NCBI GenBank assembly: GCA_037577475.1
Contig: CM075184.1
Span: forward strand, 7,124,094 to 7,188,093
Length of the DNA: 64,000 nucleotides
Direction of reading: 5' to 3'
Source: Chaunax sp. Z400
Lineage: Eukaryota; Chordata; Actinopteri; Lophiiformes; Chaunacidae
Below are positions 34,998 through 46,400 of this stretch, piece by piece. The notes beneath the pieces are model-generated. The model saw only the letters and a program-made list of their open reading frames with translations, was not told the DNA's origin and searched no databases. The position numbers and the translations under genes are program-made. Numbering within the stretch: the stretch's first letter is position 1; each line of letters starts with the position of its first letter.

Positions 34998-35155
34998 AAC
35001 ATGCGAGCCAGAGGTAGCTCTGCCACCAGAGGAGAGGGAGGATGAGCTAGCGGACAGTGATGAGGGGAATGATGTTGACTGGAACCTGGATGAGAACAGT
35101 GAAATGTCAGAGTCAGAGTCAGATACAGAGCCAGAAGCAGAGCCAGAGGAAGCAG
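34998..35155 (+). other. Exon-like acidic ORF (unassigned)
   Basis: Between a plausible acceptor (TTGCTGCTTTCATCCATAG) and a donor (GAAGCAG|GTAGAG) lies a 158-nt open stretch encoding an acidic segment: TCEPEVALPPEEREDELADS, then DEGNDVDWNLDENSEMSESE and SDTEPEAEPEEAG. Codon content is GC-richer than the surroundings. No domain is recognisable. It could be a low-complexity exon of a transposon-encoded protein or of an unknown gene; no companion exon was found nearby. Confidence 0.3.
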
Positions 35156-35442
35156 GTAGAGGTATTAGATAGTTCATCAGTTGCATGTGTGTGTGTTATT
35201 GTTGTATTATATGGATAAATATAAAAAATAATAAATGAACCTCAACAAAAAAGAATGTTCCATAGTGATAGTATGGCGGCACACTGCTCCAGGTTTGCCA
35301 TGTTCCTCTGTTCCACCCCAAACAAAGACCTGATTTTATGACTAAGAGAAGGTGTGAAATTGGGTTTAAATGGAGAACATAATGTGAATTTATTTGAAAA
35401 ACATGTTGTTGATGAATACATGACACATGATGATGAATACAT

Positions 35443-35782
35443 GAGAGATCCTGCTCCAGCAACACATGCACAACTTGTTACAGCACTGCAGGAAGAATGG
35501 CATGTCATCCTACAAATCCAGATGAACATCTTATCCATTCCATGTGAAGGAGATGTGACGCTGTGATAAATGCTGGAGGTGATCACAGGCATTACTGACT
35601 GTTGTTGTTGTTCTCTGTATCACCATCCACACTTTCTGACTTGTAAACACAAAGGCATCAACCACTAATTTGTGCAAAAATGATTTTTCTGTATGGCTAA
35701 AGGGTAAATAAAGCTGTGTGAACCATAATTTAACTTTAATATATTTTTATATTTAAAAAACGCATTTCTGCTGTTTCTCAGT
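35443..35782 (+). mobile_element. Tc1-like element, 3' end with terminal repeat
   Basis: It matches the end of the element at 59940-61392, from AGATCCTGCTCCAGCAACAC through the transposase C-terminal codons, TGATAAATGCTGGAGGTGAT and ATCACCATCCACACTTTCTG, to the inverted end CGCATTTCTGCTGTTTCTCA followed by GTATA. The 5' half is missing. Pseudogene remnant. Confidence 0.85.
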
Positions 35783-35789
35783 ATACATT

Positions 35790-37450
35790 AAATGAGAATG
35801 ATTAAGTGAAATAAAATAGGAAATTAGTTTGTTTTTGTTCCAGATAAAACTATCCCCGTGTCTTATAACAGGTGACTCTGTCTTTTTACAATGTTATTAT
35901 TACCATACATTCCAAATAACAATTGAAGTTATATTAATCTGTGAAAATACTAAGTTATGCATTTCACAAAGTATAATTTGGATTTGTTTAGTCTTGATTT
36001 CAATAAAATTATGTTTTTACAGAAAAAATAGACTTTATGGTACTTTCCCCAATTACGCATTGTTGCCATGTGGCAGATTTCTGTGAGGAAATCCTCTGCA
36101 TTTACAACACACACAGAAACGCTATCACAGAGAGGTATCAACCCTAAAAATGTTGTTGCCATCACTGACAGTGCTTCCTTCATCATAGGAAAATAAAAAT
36201 GAATAGAAGAAACAGCAACCTAGACCTCTCCTCCTATCACAGTAATATCCATCGGAGTGTTCTGTGCTCCACTCATGCAGAAAAGTATGCAGAGGTTATG
36301 ATTGCAGTGATGAAACTTGTCAACTTTCTCAGGATGTTATGTTTTTATGGACTGAAAATAATTTATTTTCAATGCAAATTTAGAGATGAAGGGTTCCTTG
36401 AATTTTTTTGTACATCATATCTGTGCAAAATACCACTATTGTTTGCATGTTTGAGTTTGTTTTTATTTTGAAATGTTAAAGCCCATTTTCCTAGTGAATT
36501 TTTTTTTAAGAGAGACAATGTATGTGAATGAACATATGAATGTGAATTGTGTCTGTTTTTTTTTAAGATAAGTTTGTGCTTCCATCTTTAAGTGACTGTT
36601 GGGTAACTCCATCAAACCTCCCATTACATTGGTTTGAAGTTCTCTTGGACATGGAGAAGGACCGTTCAGATGTGTGAAGCCCACTCCCCAACCCATTGGT
36701 TGGTGTGTTCATAGATCCTGCAGACTGTTGGCTCATTGAAGAAATATGATATGCAGAATTGTAATAATATCACATCATGATCACTGATAAAGATATGATA
36801 TGATATTGATATTTCTCTAATGTCCACCATAGGTGTAGTTACGTCATTCTAAGTGGAAACAAAGAACTGCAACGAGCATACAGAATCAAGTAGGCTATGA
36901 CCGGAAATAAGACACATCGCCTTCACAATAAAAGCGCAAACCTAAAATATCTAAAGAATGAATGAGCGTTGGAATACACAAAATAACAGATTTAGTGACT
37001 ATCAGTCGAATTCATGAAATTATTATGGTGCTCTTCTGTTCCGCAACAAAATTTAATAGGTTCTCTCGTGGCACATGCCCCATCCGTCCACCAGTTTCCT
37101 GGAAATCTGTCAAGTAGTTTTTACATAATCCTGCAAACAAACAAATAAACAAACTGACCAAGGTAAAAACTAAACTTCTTGGCTTGAGGTTAAGATTGCT
37201 AAAAGACGTTCAATTAGATGAGGTACATCATTGGGGCCACCAGTGGCTGCTGAGCTAGTGTTTGTGGCCAACATCACCGCTCTGTATTCGGTTCTCGGGA
37301 CTCTTTAGGCTCTGGGCTGGCTGAGGGTGCATGGAACACAAAACATGACACAGCTCAGTGGTGTTACTGCCTGTCCTCTCGTCCCTGTGTGTCTTGTTTT
37401 TGTCTCCTTGTTTCACTCATGGTGGATCACGCCCTCTTTGATGAGAGATA
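35790..37450. other. Intergenic, AT-rich, no gene
   Basis: Several short open frames are present (35829-36086, 36199-36471) but none resembles a protein family. A fragment near 37070-37150 (CCGTCCACCAGTTTCCTGG, AAACAAACAAATAAACAAAC) resembles the right part of the MITE at 52703-52991. Confidence 0.4.
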
Positions 37451-37452
37451 GG

Positions 37453-37599
37453 TATTAGTTCCAAATAAAATGTAACAGGCTAGTCTTTCAAAGAGGTCTG
37501 GTGTAGAACACATACACTCACAAGCACAGAAATACTAATTATCTGCTGCAAGATCAAACTGCATGTATTTTAAAGAAATAGCTTTTACCTAATCTTGGC
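37453..37599. mobile_element. MITE-like repeat, copy 1
   Basis: TATTAGTTCCAAATAAAATG through CTGCTGCAAGATCAAACTGC to CCTAATCTTGGC is the reverse complement of 51834-51970, with moderate divergence. The second copy interrupts a LINE and thus behaves as a mobile unit about 140 bp long. No coding capacity. Confidence 0.65.
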
Positions 37600-37929
37600 A
37601 CAAACTTTAAGTATACGTGCAGACAGATATTTTGAAAAAGAAAAGAAAGAAAAAAAAGATGAGGTACAACATTAGTCATTTACTTGTTAATGAATCTGAA
37701 ATAAAAATCCAGTAGTCTTAGAACTCCTTAGGGTGATTTTGCACAATAAGCACTGTTAGCTACCTAAAAGTACTCTTATCAAACAACTATTTGAAAGCTG
37801 TAATTTAGTTTTTATTATTTAAATAATTTTTTCACTGAGGTTGGCTATTATCACCTTTACTTAAAAAAAAAAGGAACACTCCCCTCCATCTAAAGTTGGA
37901 AAAACGAATTCTCTCCTTTAAGGCTCTTA

Positions 37930-38406
37930 TTTTGAAAGCGGAAACGGACCGTGTCAGCTTTTCTTCCTCTTAATGTGACACTGATTTCCAGCACAGGATG
38001 TATTTTCAATTCCTGGACTCCCGAGCTCCCTCACTGGAGCAGCGCAGCCGTCCGCGGCAGGAGTCAAGGAGTGAGAGGCCAACATCATGGAGACAGTCCG
38101 GTCTGCTGGGAACAAGCATCACCGGATATTACATTTAATCAGCATGTACCTGCGCGCGTGCAAGTGATGATGCACTGTACGTTTGGTGTGCGTCTCGTTT
38201 TTTCCTCTCTGATGGATCATTAGAAGGGTTTAAGTTTTTTTTTTTTTTGTTAACCCGGTTTTGGATGTCGGAGGGATGCGCGCTGTGGATGCAGAGTCAG
38301 ACGATGCTTGAGTTTCCTCTCCCTCGGGTTGGCTCGCTGATGAGAAGCGTGCTGTGCTGCACCGAGCTTATCAGATGATTCTCCATTCTGTTGCCAACAG
38401 CTCAGG
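37930..38406 (+). promoter_or_regulatory. minar1: Candidate minar1 promoter and 5' untranslated exon
   Basis: A GC- and CpG-richer block in an AT-rich region, with CGCAGCCGTCCGCGGCAGG near 38042. It ends at a good donor, GCTCAGG|GTGAGTGATG at 38406/38407. The next acceptor candidates lie just before the minar1 ATG (TTGTTTCCAG at 39356, TCTCTTTAG at about 39392). This fits a non-coding first exon with an intron of about 1 kb. Cap-site data would be needed; the evidence is compositional and positional. Confidence 0.45.
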
Positions 38407-39417
38407 GTGAGTGATGATACAAGTGGAATAAGACGCCGTGTTCTCATCGAGGCTGTGCAGGTGCTGTTACTGTCGGAATGCAGGCTGGCTCAGTGTTAAC
38501 TGGTCCGCTGATGAGGAGGAGGAAGATGATGCAGAATCATTGGTTACAGTCATTGTATGACTATGTGTTATAATCAACAAAGTGTCATCTTGAATTGGTT
38601 TTTATGTACAGTGTGACAGCCTGCTGCACGTCATCTATCCCTTTATAATGCTTTATTTAATTTGGAGGAGGTCATGTGATCACCCATGCCTATTTTTCTT
38701 TTTTCTTTTATAGATGTCTGGAAAAGTAGATTATTGTTATGTTGTTATGTATTATAGTGGGGATGGATCCTGGGCCTATAGGAAGAGTTTATTACATTTT
38801 GAGCGGGATCCAGGTGTGGATGTTGACTCTGGATCACTTTTTCATTTTCTTCAACATTGCATTTTTTGTTTGACATTTTGCCACTAGTGTGAACAATAAT
38901 AATAAAAGGCCAATCAGGCTGAGATAAGGCGAATTCAGACTCATTTAAATGGACTTCATGTACAGTGAAAAATAGATCTGAACCCACCATTATGCAAAAT
39001 CATATTTTTTGTCAATAACCCACAAACTAGTGATTAAAGCACGTGATTCCTAACCCTAGGAGTAGGTTTCCAGGGTCAGTGAATTAAATGGTATCACTTA
39101 ATTTGGCTTGAGGCAGATGTGAGTCAAACAACATCATCATACACAGTGTGTGTATGTTGCTGGTGCAATGATGCTCTGTGATACATGTTGAGGATTGTTA
39201 CACATTTTTGTTTTGACATAGCCTGGACACTTTAATTTTCCACCTGTGGAAATCTGATGTGTTCTTTAAATGTGTTCTTTAAATCTTCTGTCATGGATCT
39301 TTTAAAACAACTACACATCAGCATTGAATGAACATGTAGATATGTGTTGTTTCCAGGTGCCAAGCTTCTCCTGAGGTAGGACCCTCTCTTTAGGCCTGTT
39401 TCTGCCAACCTGCAGTT

Positions 39418-40389
39418 ATGGACCCCCTCCCAGAGTACTCTTTGTTCCTTATGCGGATCCTGGAGGAGCTCGATGCTAAGCACAACACCATGTCCTATCA
39501 GGACCTGTGTAAGTCCCTGTGTGCTCGCTTCGACCTTGTGCACCTGGCAAAGCTCCGCAGCCTGCTCTTCTATACGGCCTGCCTGGACCCAAGCTTCCCG
39601 GCCACCCTGTTCAAGGATAAGATGCGCTTCTCCACGGAGGACCCGCATTCCAAGAAGCTCATGGTAGCAGCAGACATTGTCACCATGTTCAACTTAATCC
39701 AGATGAATGGAGGCATAGCCAAAGACAAGCTTCCCACAATACAAAGAGCCAAGTTCCACAAGAACCACTCAGTGGAGCCGTGCACGTCTGACACTGATGC
39801 CCTTAATTTTCAGGATTGTGACATGGGGGTTGGTTATAACCACATGGATCACACTGTGGATGGACCCCATCGCCACCACCACCAGCAGCACCATGTGGCT
39901 CAGGGTGCCTGTAATAAAACATCAGACCCCAACTTCCTCCTGGGCGTTAGCAAGGACCTGAAATGTAGAGCGGCATCCCTGGACAAGCTTCACCATCTGC
40001 CCCAGTACTCCAGCAGCTGTCCGCCCTCTCCACCCTGTGAAATGCTGAGTACTTACTTCCCCATGGACATCGACAGCGAGTCCATCACAGACCAAGAGTC
40101 CCTGCAGCACATCAGCCATCCAGAGCCCTTCTCTGTTCACTCCTGCATTCAGAAGAGGAACGTCTTTAAGGAGGACTTCCACAACTTTGTGGCCTTCACA
40201 CCACAGGTTTGTGAAATCACTACAAATCACTACAAAATTCTGCAGAGACCCAACAATTCCCCACGAGCTAAGCACTTGGTGGTGGTGAGGTAAAACTGCC
40301 TTTTAACAGGCAGAAACCTCAGAGTTGGCCCACAGATGGCTCTAGGTGGGCGAGCCTCTGCATTAACCAGTTGGGTTGAGAGAGAAAAA

Positions 40390-40427
<38 letters not shown>

Positions 40428-43400
40428 GTTCTCCAATATGAATTTATCATCAGGTTTTTAAAGACAGATTCCCTTTGATGACATGTCCTCTGACCAACAG
40501 TCACTGATTAAGTGTTCAATTTATGCAATTGCATATTTGAAATGTCTGCTAAATTGACTTTAATTTGTTTCGCCAGTTTATGAGAGATGACTGGAATTAC
40601 ACAAACAAATATCCACAGTGTACCTCTGATGCTTTATTCTAATACATAATTTTACTCACTCTTTGTTCCGGTTGTAAAAGCAAACATTATATCGGAAATC
40701 CTGCTGTCACCTTTCTAAACGATATATACATCGGTGTGTTATTTAAAATTGGAGTTGAGTTCCAACCGTTCATTTGTCTGCAAATTGGTCCTATATCTAT
40801 GTTGAGGAATCAGCCAATTAGTTTACCTTTACCTTTCTGAGCAGCATGTAGATGTATTTATGATATTTATATGTCTATTTATATGCATTAATTAGGTTAT
40901 TGTATGGCATTGCTGCATATTTTGATAGCACAATCATATGTTTTGTTAGTAAAATTCTGTCTTTTATAAATCACTAGTGTTTACAGCAGAGAAACTCAAA
41001 GTACATTATATCCCTCCGGAATGCACAGAAGTAGAACTTTAAAGTAACATAGAAAAAAAAAGTCAAGGACAGTTAAAGTGTAAATAAGTAGAGTCCTTTA
41101 GGAAATGCAGTTTGTTACTTTACTTGAAAAAAACTAAAAACATGGCAGTGGAGGCATGTTAGTCATTGTACAATTCATTTGAGGTTTTTAAAGGATAAAT
41201 TATGAACCGTGATGATACTACATAATACATTTTCATTTTGTTTATGTAACCCTCAGGACTCCACACTTTGTGATGTTGTTGTTATTCCATAATTACTCTA
41301 AATGAACAGTCTCTCCTGTCTTTGTTGTGTTTTAAAAGCCAACTCACTCCATGTCTGCGTTACTTTTGAAGGTCACCACCACTGAGTGCAAACAGGGCAG
41401 TAAGGCTGCTGGTGCCTACCACAGGCGGGAGCTGCACAAGCCCACCACCTTCTTCAACCACAGCTTTGAACTGCCCTACAGTAACCCATACTCTGAACAG
41501 ACAGTCAACTACCCTCTTCAGGACAGACGGAGGGTGAAGCACGAGAGCCTGGACGACTTACAGGCATCCACATACTTCGGTCCGACCACAGTCTCTGAGT
41601 GCATGACCAGCAGGAAACACCATAGCAAAGCAGGGAAGCAGCCGTCGTGGCCGGTGAAGAGCCTCAGTCTTAACACTGAAGATGGGCCTCCAGACTTTGA
41701 AAGGTCATTTCAGAACAGCGTACAGCTAAAAAAAAACCTCCACCACAATATTAGCATAATCAGCACTGACAACGATCAGCATTTTCAGAGCCCAAAGCAA
41801 AAGGCTGTAGCTTCTCCATCTGGCTTTGCAAAGAAAACTAATGGAATAAAAACAAAGGATGTCGCAAGTGGGCCTGCAAGTATAGACAAAGTAGAAGGAG
41901 CCAAAAGGATAAAGAACAAAAACTTGAGCTGTCAATCCTTTCAAGGAAGGGACAGGTCCTCGAGTGTTGGGACTCAAACAGAGCGATCTGAGCAGAAGAA
42001 GGTGAAGGAATACACAGTTAAGCACAGTGATAGAGAAAGGCACACATTCAAACACTCTGATGAGGACTCTGAGATCATTAGTGACGACATAAGTGACATT
42101 TTTCGTTTCCTTGATGATATGAGTGTTTGTGACTCTCTAGGCCTTGTCCAGCCATCATGCTACAACAGTAATGGGTCTCTCTCTAAGGTTGTGCTGAAAT
42201 CTGAAGGCGACAGCTCCCCTGAGCGCAACACGGTCAAACTAGCCAAGTCCAAGCTGGACCGTCTCTTCAATTCGTTGGAAAACACAGACGACGAACTCAA
42301 ATCCAGTGTGTGCAAGCTGGTGATTAGGATTGGCGAAATCGAGAAGAAGCTGGAGTCTCTGTCGGGCGTTCGCAGCGAGATTTCTCAGGTGCTCTCCAAA
42401 CTCAACAAGCTGGATGAGAAGATCCAGGAGCCTGAGATTAACGGGAGACATGGTGAGGCAACATCTGCATGTGGGTCTCATGCCACTCCTGACAAGCTGC
42501 AACCCCACCCTCATCTGCATCCCGACACCACCCTCCCACCTAGTGTGTTCCAGTGCCACACCACTGGCCACAATGTCAAAAAGTGCAATGCTTCTTCGGG
42601 GGAGTGGGGCTGCTCAGATGGGGATAACAGTGATAGCCTCAGGGTAAAACCTCTAAAGAAGAGCATGTTCACCCGGAGGTTGTCCCCCTCGCTCAACGAG
42701 GAGAACACTGCCACTGCGTCAAAGGTCTCCGGCATCACCAACTCTCCACGGGACTGGAGGACAGTGTCCTACTCCTGCCACCCTGGAGATGAGGACAAGG
42801 ACAGAGAAAGCAAGGACAGATACCAGAAAGCCAAAGAGGTAAAGAAACAGATGCAGTATGTCACGTTAGAAAGGAATTAAATAGAGATACATGTGTACAC
42901 TGAAAGTTAAAGACAAACGGAAAAAGAAAACATTATGGGACAAGACAACACACAGATGCAACTGTGATAAAACCTAATGGCTTAAAAGGAAAGTCGCAAT
43001 ATGATCTTATTACCTTAGTCTCATCAGAATTTAGTCTGAGATCACTGATTGTTTTAGATTATTTTCAGTTTCAGTGCTCTGGTGTTTTCTAAAGCCTGGA
43101 TATAATGCCTCCATGACATTATTTTCTTTTAGAAAGGAGTACATTTGCAGTAAAACTATCTTCAAGTATGTTAGTGGTGAATAAAAGTTTGCATGTCAGC
43201 CTATAATTGGTAAGTGCATTACAATTTAGGTTGTGTCTCTTTAGGAGGGGCCTTATAAAAGCTGTTTTGAAGGCACCTGGGGAGATGCCTGTGTATTTAT
43301 AATTTTCAGGACATGACTTGAAACACTGCTGAAAAAGTAATTTAATAATATTGTAGGTCAATGCGTGAGCTGGAGAAGTTGAGCAGTTAGTTGACAGTAG

Positions 43401-46400
43401 AGAATAATATTCTAGAAGTAATCCTTTCTCGCCAGACGAATTGATTTGTTAAAGACAGTCATGGGTTCTTTATTACGGTTAACTGTGAGTCTAGTTTTCC
43501 TTCATTTTCTTTCAGCTGCTCAACAAATTCTCTAATCTCATAAACACTGTGAGTGAATAACCATGGGGAGAGTCTCTCAGTCGACCTCTTTTTAACTTTT
43601 AGTGGAGCAACAGATGCAGATGACAAGCTATTGTTTCCACCATCTCATTTAACAAGCAATCATAGCTGTATAACTCTAATATTACAAAACTTTGCTGCAG
43701 CCTTGATATCCAGGAATCTCTTTTGAATATATTTTTTCAAGACATAAATTCATCCAAGTCAATGTCATTGCACACAGATTGTTCAGAAAAAATGGCAGCA
43801 GCCCCTCCTCCTGTCCTGTTTTGTCCAACTGACTGATAAAAGCTATAGATTGGAGGACAAGCCTCTATCAGTACTGCTACACTAGTAGTACTATTTAGCC
43901 ATGTCTCCTCTAAAAGGATTAAATGCAGATTATTTTCAATTATCAGATCATTAACCAAAGAGGATTTATTAGCCAATGATCTGACAGGAAAAAGCTAATT
44001 TCAGCTTCAAGTATTCTGTGACAGGAAAGTGTTTGCGGCTGAATATTGACACATTTAATATTACTGAGACAGGAACCAGTCTGATTGCTTTGATTCGTTT
44101 GACCATCCCACCGGCTGTTTAGGATCACCGGTGTACTTAAAGAAGCTGCATGGCGTCCATCTCATTTCTGATATATATCTAAGTGATGATGTCCTTGATT
44201 GGTGACTGTCGTGGAGGAGGGGAGGGCATGTATTGGGTCCCTGGTGCTGGTGGTGCAGACTGGGAGTGGGGTTATTGTATCCCTGATTGGGACAGAGATT
44301 CCTCTGAGAGTCTTGGGTGATGAGGAGCAGAGGTTCTGGGGCAGAGGGAGAGATAAAGGCTGTCTAACTAAGGAGTCTGCAAAAATATTTGATTCCTTTT
44401 CCCAAGGTTGGAATGGAGCCTGAAATGAATACAAGTTACAAAAATGACAGTTTCTCCTTTTGCATGCAGAGAAAAGTCTTTCGATAATTCAATAATTCTT
44501 TTTCAATAACAATAAGTTTTCCCTCACTGGATGTCAAAAGACCCAGCATGAATGATAATCCTCCTGTTGCTTGGATGTGTAGAGAGGATACCTCGTGACT
44601 GGCCTGTTACCTCCCTGACAGATGTGGCAGCTATAGTCACATTTAAAGTCCTCACTGTTCTTATATGTTAAGTCCCCAGTCAGAATGGTGTTGGTCTTTT
44701 CAGGTGCGGAGCTATTAATATTTCTCCTTGCCCTCGGCCTGGCACTGATTTCGGGGCTACCTTTTGAATTTTCATCAGCCTTAATTGTAACGGTGTGATT
44801 AGTTTTCCTGAGTTCAACATTGTATTATCACACCTTCAGAGTCAGTCATACCTGTGTTGCAATGGGATTTCCACTAGTGGAGTGAGCATTGGTTGTTTCT
44901 TATTGCATTTCTTCGACAACTTCAGCCCAAGACTAGTTCAAGGCTCCCAGTCACAGATATAGGGCTAAAGGCTTGTGCTGTTTGGAGGTCACGCTCGGTT
45001 ATAGTCATCAGTGCATTTCATAAATTAATGTCCCAATGATTTTTTAGTATCCAAGATCGACTATCTGTAGCTTTTGGCAGAAAAAAAACTAAGATATCAG
45101 CAAAAGAATGTAAGCATTTAGGAGAGCGAGCAGAAAGCTCCTGTACTCTAAGAAAGCAGGAAGTAGAACATGATAAAAACGCTGTTGGTACTAGTCAGGC
45201 GCACCATGAGCACGGTACACCTGACTGCTGGAAAGGGACCATGTCAACTACAACCCCCGCTTGACATAAAATATGAAAATATAGAATTAAAATTGAAATA
45301 TCAATAAAAACAGAATCCAATGATTTGCAAGTCCTTTTGAACATATATGCAGTAATACAGTACAAAGACTCAATATTTAATGTTTATTTATTGCGTTTTA
45401 AAAATACACGCTCTGTAATTCAATACCTGCATCACATTTAAAAAAAGTTTGGACATTGTTATGTTTACCATTGTGTTACATCAGCTTTTCTTTTAATTAC
45501 ACACAGTTAGCAGTTTGGAGGAGGGAACACTTACTGCTGAAGTTTTTAAAGTGGAATTACTTAAATTACGTCATAATACTTCAGTTGCTTAACAATCCGA
45601 GGTCTCTGTTGTATTACATGCGTCATAATGTGCCACACGTTTTCAATGGGGGACAGGTCTGGACTGCTGGTAGTGTGGTTACACACTTCTGCTGTAATAA
45701 GTACAAACTACAATGCAGTCACAGGTAAAAGATCAATGAATGCAAAGAATCTCTTGTCAAATATACAAACCACTTACATATTTATGTACAAATTTAGAAA
45801 ATGTGTGTTATATGTAATGTAAATCATGACATGCATATACAAAATTACATGTGAAGTTGGATATAATACCAAGATATACTGTATATATAAATATAAATGA
45901 TTCAAAGACGCACACAATAATCTTGTCATGCATCGTCTAAATTAGAGTTTCTGCACAGGTGGTTTTTATTCTCTACATAATCGAACCATAGGCATGAGAC
46001 TTTTAAATGATAGCTACTGTATTTGAAATCTGAAAGTTGAAATATATATACAGGCATATATTGTAAAACCTTTCCTTCGATGTTATGATGCACCTTCACC
46101 TATAGACTCTGATTGACCTTTCCCTCAAAACAATTTAAAATTTAAAATCAATCTGACACATGTAAAAAATAAAAAATGATGGAATAAGTAAGCAGATGCT
46201 ATGTAATTAGTAGCTGGCCAGGTTTAGATAGCAGACTGCTATCTGTACAGGATCTCCATAGGCATTTACTTAAGCTCTCCCATGATGATATCAAAAATAA
46301 ACTGCTATGCTATCTGCTATGTAATACATCCTATACTGTATGAGTTACTCTAACAACTCTGAGACAGAGAGATAGAGGTTAATCTAGTATGAATAAGAAG

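Noticed and set aside
39232..39648. 138-codon minus-strand frame opposite minar1 exon 1
   Set aside because: It is the antisense shadow of a GC-rich, conserved plus-strand exon. The same applies to frames at 39922-40275 and 42239-42571 minus.
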